The position numbers were made by a program, and so were the translations under genes. Of a stretch of 64,000 nucleotides of DNA, positions 9,651 to 18,220 are shown piece after piece. The DNA is from CALOCV01 sp942491955. Lineage in GTDB: Bacteria; Chlamydiota; Chlamydiia; Chlamydiales; CALOCV01. Under the pieces are notes generated by a model. That model did no database searches and had not been told where the DNA came from. It saw nothing but the letters and a program-made list of their open reading frames with translations. Each line of letters starts with the position of its first letter. Position 1 is the stretch's first letter. The DNA is taken from the NCBI GenBank assembly GCA_942491955.1, contig CALOCV010000015.1, positions 142,863 to 206,862 on the forward strand. The letters run 5' to 3'.

Positions 9651-10025
9651 TTAAAAGCAGGGGCGGACGATGTGGAAGTGTTCGAATTTTTCTTGGCACT
9701 TGGCAGCGAGGATAAAGTCACTTTCGGTGAGGCCTTTGACTTTATGGGTCCAAATGGTGAGTTTGACTTTCCCCCAGGAGAGGTATATGTCGGGGTGATG
9801 CCCTTCCATTTCAGCGATTTCTCCGACGATATTGGTATAGGCTAGAGCATTGGTAAAATCGGGGAAATGGAGGGTTTTCTCAAGGTGGTGTTCATTGGAT
9901 ATTTTCCATTCGTGGCCTAATAGTTCAAGGAGTTCTTCCTCTTGTTTTTCATTCAGACGCCCCGTCCCTTCTTTGCAGGGGGTGCATTTTTTTTTCGCTA
10001 GAGAAGATGCATCCTTTTTTGTCAT
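9651..10025 (-). CDS. Pterin-4a-carbinolamine dehydratase
   Basis: The product is 124 residues, the usual size for 4a-hydroxytetrahydrobiopterin dehydratase (PhhB/DCoH family), which dehydrates the carbinolamine form of tetrahydropterin cofactors. The diagnostic segment 'EMEGHHPDIYLSWGKVKLTI' holds the catalytic His pair and is followed by 'THKVKGLTESDFILAAKC'. The start at 10025 has a near-perfect ribosome-binding site, AAAGGAGGT, 8 bases upstream. A Lys/Cys-rich N-terminal extension (KKKCTPCKEGTGRLN) matches the family's common 'C..C..G' beginning. It is divergent from the PEBP-like gene across 95 bases. No aromatic amino-acid hydroxylase is visible nearby. Confidence 0.93.
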   Translation of the reverse strand: MTKKDASSLAKKKCTPCKEGTGRLNEKQEEELLELLGHEWKISNEHHLEKTLHFPDFTNALAYTNIVGEIAEMEGHHPDIYLSWGKVKLTIWTHKVKGLTESDFILAAKCQEKFEHFHIVRPCF

Positions 10026-10120
10026 GTGTGACCTCCTTTGTTCCTTTCTGTCTAATACGCTTTTTTATTAATGGTGTAAAGGGTATAAGAAATGAAAAAG
10101 CTCTATTTGGGAGGATTTGA

Positions 10121-10570
10121 ATGACTGTAGGCACATTATCGATCTCATCGAAAGCGTTTTCTCATCGAGATAAAATTCCGATGAAATATACCGGTGAAGG
10201 AGCTGATATCTCTCCTCCTTTGACTCTTTCTGGCATTCCAACAGAGGCAAAAAGCCTAGTCCTCGTTGTCGATGATCCGGATGCTCCACGAGGGACGTTT
10301 GATCATTGGATTGCTTGGAATATTCCTCCTGAAACGACGATGCTTGAAGAGGGGGCTGATGTCCCTTTTGAGGGAAAGAATCACTTTGGCGAGACGCGCT
10401 ATCGAGGCCCTCTTCCTCCTCCGGGTCCAGCGCATCGCTATTTTTTTAAAATCTTTGCTTTAGATACTCTATTGGAATTGCCTCAGGGTTCGACAAAAGA
10501 AGAGGTGATGGAAGCTATCGAGGGGCATGTGATTGCCCATACCGAGCTTATCGGGATGTACCAAAGGTAG
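10121..10570 (+). CDS. YbhB/YbcL-type PEBP (Raf kinase inhibitor-like) protein
   Basis: The product is 149 residues, typical for the bacterial phosphatidylethanolamine-binding-protein family. The conserved anion-pocket motifs are in order: 'YTGEGADISPPLTLSGIP', 'LVLVVDDPDAPRGTFDHWI', 'ETRYRGPLPPPGPAHRYFF' and 'FKIFALD'. The biochemical role of bacterial members is not firmly known. The ribosome-binding site is GGGAGG, 7 bases before the ATG. The 3' end overlaps the convergent NUDIX gene by 23 bases. Confidence 0.93.
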   Translation: MTVGTLSISSKAFSHRDKIPMKYTGEGADISPPLTLSGIPTEAKSLVLVVDDPDAPRGTFDHWIAWNIPPETTMLEEGADVPFEGKNHFGETRYRGPLPPPGPAHRYFFKIFALDTLLELPQGSTKEEVMEAIEGHVIAHTELIGMYQR

Positions 10571-11069
10571 CCGCATAGAGCAGAGTGGCAATGGTCTTCC
10601 CATCTTGGATCGTCCCTCGTTGGATTTCTGACAAGGCAAGAGATAGGGGGGTGGGTACAACGGTGATTTTCTCTGTAGGATCGAGTTTTTGCGCTGTCGG
10701 ATATAACTCTTTGGCGACAAAGATATAAAGGATCTCATCACAAAATCCAGGAGAAGAGTAAAAGGTAAAAAGAGGATCGATGACCTTAGCTCGGTAACCG
10801 GTTTCTTCTTCTAATTCGCGAAAGGCTGCGTCGATGGGATCTTCCCCCTTTTCTAATGTTCCGGCAGGGAGTTCAAGAAGGGTTTTCTCGATTACAATTC
10901 GTTGATTTTTAATGAGAAGTATTTCTTTTTCATGGAGATAGGGAAGGATGACGACAGCACCGGGGTGAGAGACACAGTCGTAAATATGTTGGTTTCTTTG
11001 CGCATCGGAGATCTTTTTTTGATAGAACGCGATGCGACGTCCTTGATAAATAAGCTTTTTTGATTCCAT
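10548..11069 (-). CDS. NUDIX hydrolase, ADP-ribose pyrophosphatase-like
   Basis: The product is 173 residues with a full Nudix box: GTLEKGEDPIDAAFRELEEE followed by TGY, matching G-x5-E-x7-R-E-U-x-E-E-x-G. A Pro-rich 'LELPAG' precedes it and a phenylalanine/tyrosine-rich strand (FTFYSSPGFCDEILYIFVA) follows it, as in ADP-ribose pyrophosphatases. Such enzymes hydrolyse ADP-ribose to AMP and ribose phosphate in the cytosol. It is tail-to-tail with the PEBP gene (overlapping) and head-to-head with the MscS gene (47 bases between starts), which probably share a short divergent promoter region. The exact substrate is not determinable here. Confidence 0.9.
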   Translation of the reverse strand: MESKKLIYQGRRIAFYQKKISDAQRNQHIYDCVSHPGAVVILPYLHEKEILLIKNQRIVIEKTLLELPAGTLEKGEDPIDAAFRELEEETGYRAKVIDPLFTFYSSPGFCDEILYIFVAKELYPTAQKLDPTEKITVVPTPLSLALSEIQRGTIQDGKTIATLLYAATFGTSR

Positions 11070-11116
11070 CTCGATTTTTTTTTCTTATCAGTGTAACAGG
11101 AAAGAAAAAGGTTGTC

Positions 11117-13270
11117 ATGAAGCGCGTTTTTCTTTTTCTTTTTATTTTGTTTCTTTTTACACATTTCATTGATGCTCAAGAAAATAAATCCACACCTTTA
11201 GAAGCAAAAGAGGATGCTAAAAATCATGAGCTGATAGAACCGCCAAATCCTTTAGAGCTCGAACGAGGATGGCGCCACTATTTAGAGGTGGATCCCCATG
11301 CCCTTGAAGAGCACATCCCATTGTTTCTTGACAATCTCCGAGATATTGTTAACGAATCTCCTTTAAAAGGAGAAGAAACAGAGCAACTTGTTAATAAAAT
11401 TGCGCTGGAATTAGAGACGTTGAATCAATTAAAACAAGAACCTCCTCTGCCAACTCCGCAACTAAAAAGTTTTCAACAAAGTTATCCACTGGATTCGTTG
11501 TTCGACGTTTCTCGAATTCTTGCTCTTAAAGAGAGCGAGTTAAAAGCGAGTCGCGAAGCAAAAGAGCGGAAAATACGTCTTTACGATCTTTTGCGAAGAC
11601 AAAGAGATCGCCTTTTTCATACTTATGAAACGATCCCTAATCGAACGGCAAAAAAACTCCTTCTCGGACTCGAAATCATTGAGAAAAGTATTGCATTCAT
11701 GATCGCTCAACAAGAAATCGACGATCTAGACAGGAGAATAAGAATTTCCGAAGAAGAGCGGGAGTTTTTGCAAGAAGAACTGGCTTATGCAAAGAACCAT
11801 ATCGATGTTTCCGATTCGCAACAAATCATGATTCACGAGCAAAAAGAAGAGGCAGAACAGGAATACGCAATCACTGACAAGGCGTTACAACAAAAAGAAG
11901 AAGAAGTGCTCTCATCCTTTTCAGTACAAACCAATAAGGAAAGAACAAAAGACAATGGAATCCTTCAACAAGAGTTACTCGCTGTTTCAGCAGAGAAGGC
12001 GCAAAAGAATATCCAACTCCTCATTGCTACCATGGAGGAAACGTTGTTGGAGTTGTTCCGTAATCCAGAACAATTTGATCTTGAAGAATTAAATACTCAA
12101 GTGCAGCAATGGAATGATCATGTGAAAACCGTACGCGATCAAGCCGATGAGTGGATGTTGCAGGCAAAAGAGGCGCAACAAGCAGCAGGAAGAGCTCTCT
12201 CTCTCATTGATGTCGATGAACAAGAAGCAGAATCTATTCAATTGATTGAGTATCAAAAAAAAATTGTTGCTCTCTCTCAGAAAACCTTTCTCGAGGTGCA
12301 AAAGTTACAAATCCAACTCCAAGATGCCACTCTTCTTTTGGACATGTTGAATGCACGATTGCAAACAGTACTCGGACGACCGACAAAAATTTTGCAGGAT
12401 GCTTGGCTTTGGATCGTTTATTTAGCTTCTTTCTTTCGCAATTCGTTCAATCGCGTTCTTTTCAGCTTAGGAAAAACGGAAATCACTTTTTCTGGGGTTC
12501 TCTATTCGATTTTGATTGTCATTGTTTCATTCTGGTTGGCTCGTTTGGTGGTCCGTATGATGACGGGATGGACAGCAGGGCAACGCGCGGTGCAACGGTC
12601 GTTGATGTATCGGATTAGTCGTTTGGTTCGGTATTGTATCATCGCTCTTGGTATCGTTATCGCTCTTTCTGCACTGGGCTTTGATTTTTCGAGCTTTGTC
12701 TTAATTATCGGTGCACTGGGTGTGGGTCTTGGGTTTGGATTGCAAGATATTTTCCACAACTTTTTGGCAGGGATTATCTTGCTCGGTGAAAACCATCTCA
12801 AAGTGGGAGATTTTATCGAACTTCAAGACGAACAGAGGGGAAAAATTATGGCTATCCACTTCCGGAGCACGACCATCCTTACCAACGATGGAGTGGAAAT
12901 TATTGTCCCTAACAAAGAGATGATTGGAACGCGGATTGTCAATTGGACGCTTCGGGATTCTTATCGGCGGGTACATGTTCCTTTTGTGGTTGCGTATCAA
13001 TCGGATAAGGATAAAGTCGTGATGGTGGTCAAAGAGGCGGCTAAGCAGGTGTCTGCGACTCTTCAACGTTCGAGTCAGTCAGAGCCGAATGTTTTCCTTC
13101 AAAAACTGGGTGACCACGGTCTTGAATTTGAACTGATCGTCTGGGTTCATGAGAAAGCAACAACGCACAATTATGTGGTGATGCACCAATACCTATGGGC
13201 GATTGAAAGCGCTTTGCGTGAGAATAATATTTCTATCCCGTATCCTCAGATGGATGTTCATTTTGAATAA
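11117..13270 (+). CDS. Large MscS-family mechanosensitive channel
   Basis: From the ATG at 11117 the product is 717 residues. A TTG start at 11060 is open but would bury the signal peptide (MKRVFLFLFILFLFTHFIDA), so 11117 is preferred; AGGAAAG precedes it. Residues ~30-420 are helical and charged with several coiled-coil stretches, like the periplasmic domain of MscK/YbdG-type channels. Membrane helices follow (about 435-560), then the MscS pore and beta domain: 'LIIGALGVGLGFGLQDIFHN' with the Gly/Ala-packed TM3, and 'TNDGVEIIVPNKEMIGTRIV'. It relieves turgor at the inner membrane. It is divergent from the NUDIX gene and followed by a MITE. Confidence 0.92.
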   Translation: MKRVFLFLFILFLFTHFIDAQENKSTPLEAKEDAKNHELIEPPNPLELERGWRHYLEVDPHALEEHIPLFLDNLRDIVNESPLKGEETEQLVNKIALELETLNQLKQEPPLPTPQLKSFQQSYPLDSLFDVSRILALKESELKASREAKERKIRLYDLLRRQRDRLFHTYETIPNRTAKKLLLGLEIIEKSIAFMIAQQEIDDLDRRIRISEEEREFLQEELAYAKNHIDVSDSQQIMIHEQKEEAEQEYAITDKALQQKEEEVLSSFSVQTNKERTKDNGILQQELLAVSAEKAQKNIQLLIATMEETLLELFRNPEQFDLEELNTQVQQWNDHVKTVRDQADEWMLQAKEAQQAAGRALSLIDVDEQEAESIQLIEYQKKIVALSQKTFLEVQKLQIQLQDATLLLDMLNARLQTVLGRPTKILQDAWLWIVYLASFFRNSFNRVLFSLGKTEITFSGVLYSILIVIVSFWLARLVVRMMTGWTAGQRAVQRSLMYRISRLVRYCIIALGIVIALSALGFDFSSFVLIIGALGVGLGFGLQDIFHNFLAGIILLGENHLKVGDFIELQDEQRGKIMAIHFRSTTILTNDGVEIIVPNKEMIGTRIVNWTLRDSYRRVHVPFVVAYQSDKDKVVMVVKEAAKQVSATLQRSSQSEPNVFLQKLGDHGLEFELIVWVHEKATTHNYVVMHQYLWAIESALRENNISIPYPQMDVHFE

Positions 13271-13388
13271 CCCATCACGTATATGTGTAATTGTTTAATG
13301 TCTTCCAGGTATTGATCTTTTTTGGTGTTTAAAGGATTGATTTTTTCTGCTAAGGCATATAGTGCTTTCACTATTGGAATACACTATT

Positions 13389-13552
13389 GAGGCTTTTGCA
13401 AAACTCCCGTCGATCGCTTTTGAGCGCTTCCGCCAATCTTGGACATTTAACATAAATCCCCTACTCTTAGGAGTATGTGGATTTACATCAAATGTCCAAT
13501 CTCGACAAAATCGCTCGAAAATCGATCCGACGGATAGTTTTGCAAAAGCCTC
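13389..13552. repeat. Intact MITE, family 1, with TATT target duplication
   Basis: The 164-bp element has 17-bp perfect inverted ends (GAGGCTTTTGCAAAACT) and is flanked by TATT on both sides (13385-13388, 13553-13556). The interior is a second long stem beginning TTGGACATTT. A second copy, interrupted, starts at 17,921. No protein is encoded. Confidence 0.85.
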
Positions 13553-14016
13553 TATTGGAAAATTTTAAGGCGTTCAGGCGCCTCCTTAGGCAGAGAAGAT
13601 GCTGATTTACTATTTTCTTTTAAATATGCTGTTTGAACATTGATACACTGTATAATGAACGCATCTAAAATTTGGCTTAATTTTTATTTTGAAGAATAGA
13701 ATAACCAGACTGTGTTGCGTATAAAGAGAAACAAGATGAGCAGGATCGCAGGCGGCATGATGATCAGGATGATGAACTCTTTTGTATTCTAACCTTCTCT
13801 TTCGGAAGTTAATTAACAAGCCTACTAAAATATTTGATACTTTCAAGTAGTTAATAAGTTGGGCTTGATGCTCACCACGCAACGATTCACAACATTTCAG
13901 TTCAATGAGTTCTTGGTAAAGTGGTTGATCTTTATCTTGCATATCTTGCCGCTTGCGATCCTTCATATCCTTGTTTTTTTAAGAAATACTACAATGTCAA
14001 TTTTATTGTCTCCAAA

Positions 14017-15130
14017 GACTGTGTTGCCTAATTCGTTTAAAAAAATGAATTTATATACTTTTTTATAAAGTAGGGAGAATTTTGATTTTATCCCTTTCAA
14101 ATTCCTGCCATCATCGATTTCCTCATGCTATTTAATATTAATGATTTAGAGTATACTTCTCGCCGTTGTCTCTCCCTTGTTTTACTCTTCAATTCTCCTC
14201 CAAATATCCTTTTCCACCTCGAAAATGTACTCTCCACCAGGGCCCTTCTCGTGTATCCTGTACAGTATCTCCATAAATCTCTGGCTATCTTATCCCCTCC
14301 AAAACCCTTTATCTGCAAAATCGCTTCATTCCTCTTCTTCATCCAAGGCTCTCTCCTCAATACGGCGTTCTTCTGTGGGGGTGTTTTTAAAATCACACCT
14401 TCCTTTTCTGCATGCGCATAACAATTGCTTGCATCTGCTGCCCCATCCATTAACACCTCTTTGATTCGTTTCCCTTTTACCCATTTCGGGAAAAAACACG
14501 TGTCGGATACTCCAGATTCCGTTATGTCGCTCACGACAATCTCTTGTGTCGTCGCATCAATTCCTATATGCAATTTTTTCCATTCTCTTCTCTTGCTTGC
14601 CCCATACTTCTTCACTTTCCATTCACCCTCTCCAAATACCTTGAGACCACTTGCATCCAAAACCATGGTCTCTATTCTTTTCTTCTTGAATCGATCAGGA
14701 AGAACAATCCCTGGCATCCTTTTGCAAATAGCAGTGTAACCTGGCACTCGAAGAGGTAATCCCAACATATGGAATACAGAACGGATCAATCCTTCCGTGG
14801 CTCTTAAACTTTGGTGAAATACAAAACGAAGAACGGTTGCGGTTAAGATAGCTGTGTCAGAAAAAAGAAAGGGTCTTCCCTTTTTATGGGGGATTTTCTT
14901 TGCGTGCCAAGCGCGCAACAAATCTTTGCGTACCCAGAAAGTAAGACTTCCTCTTTGAATCAGAGATTTGTTATACTGACGCCAATTACGTTTTTGAGAT
15001 TTCATAAGGGTACTCCTTTGAGTTTTAACTGAACCTAGGAGATTACCCTTATTTTTTTGCCTTGAAAAGAGAATTTTCTGGAAAAATTCTCTATCGCGAA
15101 TTTTTGCCCTAGGAATTAGGCAACACAGTC
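14017..15130 (-). mobile_element. IS5-family insertion sequence
   Basis: The 1,114-bp element is bounded by perfect 18-bp inverted repeats (GACTGTGTTGCCTAATTC at 14017-14034; reverse complement at 15113-15130). It carries one intact transposase on the minus strand. No target duplication is obvious, since the bases next to the two ends differ, consistent with a deletion at one side. It splits a GxxExxY gene. Confidence 0.88.
14097..15005 (-). CDS. IS5-family transposase
   Basis: The product is 302 residues, a complete DDE transposase of the IS5 group. The N-terminal DUF772-like region (about 15-90) is followed by catalytic positions in 'ETMVLDASGLKVFG' (first Asp), 'VLMDGAADASNCY' (second Asp) and 'ALVESTFSRWKRIFG' (Glu). 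'YGASKRREWKKLHIGID' is a conserved surrounding segment. It lies inside the 18-bp inverted repeats and appears intact, so the element could be active. It is the only gene in the element and needs no frameshift. Confidence 0.92.
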   Translation of the reverse strand: MKSQKRNWRQYNKSLIQRGSLTFWVRKDLLRAWHAKKIPHKKGRPFLFSDTAILTATVLRFVFHQSLRATEGLIRSVFHMLGLPLRVPGYTAICKRMPGIVLPDRFKKKRIETMVLDASGLKVFGEGEWKVKKYGASKRREWKKLHIGIDATTQEIVVSDITESGVSDTCFFPKWVKGKRIKEVLMDGAADASNCYAHAEKEGVILKTPPQKNAVLRREPWMKKRNEAILQIKGFGGDKIARDLWRYCTGYTRRALVESTFSRWKRIFGGELKSKTRERQRREVYSKSLILNSMRKSMMAGI

Positions 15131-15312
15131 GTTCATCACCTTTAATCTCTCTGTTTCCTTGGTCGTCATATTGATTACCTCCTCCACTTCAGCAACCTCC
15201 TTTGCTATAGATTGCGTATGACATACCAGGAAATTTCTATGTTGCTCGCGATGCGGAAATTTCTACTTTGTTCCTACACGCGACCACAAAAAGGTTGATT
15301 TTTTTTATTCTT

Positions 15313-15334
15313 TATAATATAATATAATATAATG
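15313..15334 (+). promoter_or_regulatory. TATAA pentanucleotide repeat forming serial -10 boxes
   Basis: Four copies of TATAA in tandem create overlapping TATAAT hexamers. A possible -35 (TTGATT, 15294-15299) lies 18 bases before the second hexamer. The repeat ends ~36 bases before the preferred start of the downstream gene. A slippage-prone repeat in the promoter spacer/-10 region could vary expression; this is inference from position and sequence. Confidence 0.5.
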
Positions 15335-15370
15335 AATGATTTAAATTTTTTTCTTTCAAAGAGGTCTTTT

Positions 15371-17713
15371 ATGGAGTCGTTGCATTCTAAATTTTCTTAT
15401 AATTCACAAAACCATACATTTACGGTCGATGGCATTGCCTATTCCACAAAAGGCGGCTCTTTGCGGTGGAAAAAATCTTATCTCATACTGAATCCAGAAG
15501 AAAAAAAAGTTTCCGTTATTTCCTTGAATTTTTTCCAACGCGGTGCGCGTCTGTTAGGTGCTTATAAACCCACTCGGCTCAAAAGTATCCAAGAGGCATT
15601 GAAACGGATGAATGAGCCATTTACTCCAAAAAAAGGGAAAAATATCGCCTCCATTCGAGAACAGCTTTTTACTCATTTATCTAAGCCTCAAAGATCCCCT
15701 TCTACACCTCAAGAAGAATTCATTGATGTCCCTGTTTCTGTTTACGAAGAAATAGCTACAGGGGATCAAAAAGAGCTACACCCCTATGCTATGGTTCAAC
15801 TGGCTGAGATGCATAAAAAGAGCAACGACCACGAAAAAGCAATGGAATGGTACGAAAAAGCCTATAAATTGATCACCGGAGAGTTCAATCCGGCGAGAAG
15901 GATGGGAGAGGTTTGCTATCGCCTTGGTTGCGCTTATAGAGAAGCGGCAGAAAAAACGTCGTCTGGGGAAAAAGCAAAGGATTATCAAGAAAAGGCAGAA
16001 CAAGCACTCCTAAGAGCTATTGGGCATCAATGTCGTCCTGCTCACTTGGAATATGGACAGATATTGTACCAACAATACGAGAAAGCTGAAGAATCTGATA
16101 AGGCTAATATCAAAAATGAAATTGTGCATTTTATCGAAGAACGAATGCAATTGGGGTATTATGAGGAACTATTAAAAGATAAGAAAATTTTACATGTTTT
16201 AACGGATTGGCCTAACTTTAATATCCCTGACCACCTTTTTGCTTTGCAAGAGATGTGGCACGAATCTCAAGATCAAGAGATTCAACAAATAATGGAAGGC
16301 TTGTTGAAGGCACCATCGGAAAAAGACAGCCCCTCTATTGATACATGGAAAAATTTAACACCACAGAATCTAAAAAGCGATTCTTATTTTAAGATGCATG
16401 CGCCTAAGAAGGTGTTTCTCGGTTTGATTTATGAGAGAGCACGACAATATTCTGATGCTTACAAAGCCTATACGGAATGCATGATGAACCCGTGGGCTCA
16501 ATTCCGATCTGCCTCTCTAGTATTCACAGGAAAAGTCGAAAGCGATGATGCCAAAAAGGAAGAACATCGAGACCAATTACTTCATATCCTACCACATTTA
16601 ACAGGGAAAGATCTTGAGCAAGCTATTGAATGGCTTAATATCGATACATCCAACTTAAAACACAAAGAAGTCGCAAAACGTGCTGCAATGACAGGGTCTA
16701 GCAAGGCCATGGTTGCAGCGGAAAAACTTGTCCAAGACTCGACAAATGAGAGGGATATCTTGGTCATACAACAAGCAAAGATGCTGTTTACAGGAAAATA
16801 CCAGGAAAATGCTTACAAAAACATCAAAAAGCAAGCTTCTTGGGATGCATTTGATGGATCTTCACCTCCAAACTGGTTTTTAGAAATACTTTCAAACACG
16901 GTACCAAGCGCTTTGCTTAAGCGACTGGAAAAAGCCAAAACAGAAAATAATAAAAAATTTATTCTACAAGAAGCTATTGCTGATAAATCACTGTTATATG
17001 CCAGCTGTTGCAAGGAGACCTACCAGGAAATCTACGCCGAAGCTGCAAAAATACATGGTGTTGAATCCACCCTGCTTCAGTCTTACCAAGAGCAATTAAT
17101 CCTCTGTGGGGATATAAGTCATATGAAAATGCTTGGAAAAAGTATCTATGAAAAAGATAAAACAAACGAGGAGAATGTTCAACAAGCGGTCTCTTATTTA
17201 TGGGCAGCTGGCTACATCTTGGGGCAAGACGAAGAAGCCAAGCGCCTTCTTACAAGCATTCTAGAAGAAAAGGTTGTTCCTCAACTTAGCGTGGAAAAAC
17301 TTGCAGACCTAAATACGCAAAGAAATTATTATAGATTTTTGGAGAACGGGGACACCCGATTCATATCGTTGGTATTAGAACAAATTGATGGAAAACAAGA
17401 AAATGATAAAAAAAATAATGAAAGCCCAATTGATGAGAGCCTAATTAAAGAAATTCTTACAGGTAATGAGAAGAGTTTAGACGAAATTATTAAAATGATG
17501 GCACAGAAAGGAGGAAAAACATGTGGAGCTGATGCGCCACTGTCCAAAAAATTTCATGTTCTTTATAGCGCAATGAAAAACGAGGCAAATGGAGAAGAGT
17601 CAGCTGATAACCTAAAAGCTGTTAGTATATATTTTCTTATGATGGCACTGTTTCATGGACATAAGCCCTCATCCGAAGAAATAGCATTCTTCAAAGAAGC
17701 AATGGGACTTTAA
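15371..17713 (+). CDS. Large protein with TPR/Sel1-like repeats, function unknown
   Basis: The product is 780 residues from the ATG at 15371. That start has AAAGAGG 7 bases upstream; an earlier ATG at 15332 sits inside the TATAA repeat without a ribosome-binding site and is rejected. Residues ~1-90 form an unrecognised domain. From ~135 there are TPR/Sel1-type units, for example 'HPYAMVQLAEMHKKSNDHEK' followed by 'AMEWYEKAYKL' and a unit with 'RLGCAYREAAEK'; weaker alpha-helical repeats continue to the end. No signal peptide or membrane helix is seen. Such repeats mediate protein contacts, and in intracellular bacteria similar proteins can act on the host, but nothing here proves that. It is flanked on both sides by mobile elements. 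Confidence 0.8.
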   Translation: MESLHSKFSYNSQNHTFTVDGIAYSTKGGSLRWKKSYLILNPEEKKVSVISLNFFQRGARLLGAYKPTRLKSIQEALKRMNEPFTPKKGKNIASIREQLFTHLSKPQRSPSTPQEEFIDVPVSVYEEIATGDQKELHPYAMVQLAEMHKKSNDHEKAMEWYEKAYKLITGEFNPARRMGEVCYRLGCAYREAAEKTSSGEKAKDYQEKAEQALLRAIGHQCRPAHLEYGQILYQQYEKAEESDKANIKNEIVHFIEERMQLGYYEELLKDKKILHVLTDWPNFNIPDHLFALQEMWHESQDQEIQQIMEGLLKAPSEKDSPSIDTWKNLTPQNLKSDSYFKMHAPKKVFLGLIYERARQYSDAYKAYTECMMNPWAQFRSASLVFTGKVESDDAKKEEHRDQLLHILPHLTGKDLEQAIEWLNIDTSNLKHKEVAKRAAMTGSSKAMVAAEKLVQDSTNERDILVIQQAKMLFTGKYQENAYKNIKKQASWDAFDGSSPPNWFLEILSNTVPSALLKRLEKAKTENNKKFILQEAIADKSLLYASCCKETYQEIYAEAAKIHGVESTLLQSYQEQLILCGDISHMKMLGKSIYEKDKTNEENVQQAVSYLWAAGYILGQDEEAKRLLTSILEEKVVPQLSVEKLADLNTQRNYYRFLENGDTRFISLVLEQIDGKQENDKKNNESPIDESLIKEILTGNEKSLDEIIKMMAQKGGKTCGADAPLSKKFHVLYSAMKNEANGEESADNLKAVSIYFLMMALFHGHKPSSEEIAFFKEAMGL

Positions 17714-17778
17714 ACGACGGATAAGAATCAGACATAAGAGAAGCATCACAGCGCGATGAGAGAAAAATCCAGTAGGGG

Positions 17779-17878
17779 TTGTGCCTACGGCACAAATTGG
17801 TGACATTTTGGAGGGAGACTGGACTCTCCCCAAAACTAAAACGTCATCAACATGCGCAAAATCAAGCGCGTGTTGATG
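17779..17878. repeat. Three successive hairpins after the TPR-like gene
   Basis: The stems are TTGTGCC/GGCACAA (17779-17795), TTTTGG-GGGAGA/TCTCCC-CAAAA (17806-17835), and CATCAACATGCGC paired with GCGCGTGTTGATG (17845-17878, one G:T). None has a clean T-run on the plus strand, so a terminator role is uncertain. The rest of the 17,714-17,920 gap shows nothing recognisable. Confidence 0.5.
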
Positions 17879-17920
17879 CCCTTTCGATAAAAAGGTAGAG
17901 AAGAAAAACTTTCAGTGAAA

Positions 17921-18169
17921 GAGGCTTTTGCAAAACTATCCGTCGGATCGATTTTCGAGCAATTTTGTCGAGATTGGACATTTGATGTAATACCAATTCC
18001 GGTAAGAAAATGCATAAAGTGGATTCAGGATTTTTTTGCGAAATTTGTTTTGGAGATCGCAGCAAACTCTTGTGAGTTTGCAAGATAGAAAAACAGATTG
18101 CGCAAAGAAAGATGAAGATCAATTTGTGCACTTTCTTACCGGAATTGGTATAAATTCACATACTCCTAA
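17921..18169. repeat. Second copy of MITE family 1, interrupted
   Basis: Bases 17921-17990 match the reverse complement of the right half of the element at 13389-13552. The match resumes after an inserted MITE (18154-18169, 'attcacatactcctaa') and is then cut by the IS starting at 18170. The remaining half of the element is not recovered beyond the IS, apart from a few bases after 19567. Confidence 0.75.
17991..18150. repeat. MITE family 2, inserted in MITE family 1, TAA duplication
   Basis: The 160-bp element begins TACCAATTCCGGTAAGAAA and ends with its reverse complement. TAA is duplicated at 17988-17990 and 18151-18153. The uninterrupted sequence at 13389-13552 carries a single TAA at this point, which proves insertion. 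The centre holds a palindrome around GCAAACTCTTGTGAGTTTGC. Confidence 0.88.
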
Positions 18170-18220
18170 GAGCCTGTTCAGAATTTTTTTAATAAATAAA
18201 TTTCAATCGATAATAATAAA

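Larger units (their letters stand above)
13610..15169 (-). pseudogene. GxxExxY-family gene split by an IS5 element
   Basis: The N terminus survives at 15169-15131: a strong ribosome-binding site (GGAGGAGGT), then ATG and MTTKETERLKVMN. The gene is then broken by the IS at 14017-15130. The C terminus continues at 14016-13610, where 'QELIELKCCESLRGEHQAQL' and 'INYLKVSNILVGLLINF' are the characteristic end of GxxExxY proteins, a PD-(D/E)XK nuclease-like family. The central part with the G-x-x-E-x-x-Y motif is missing, so a deletion accompanied or followed the insertion. The C-terminal frame is itself eroded near the junction. Confidence 0.75.

Noticed and set aside
15332..15370. ATG at 15332 as start of the TPR-like protein
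   Set aside because: It lies at the end of the TATAA repeat without a ribosome-binding site; ATG 15371 has AAAGAGG at proper spacing.
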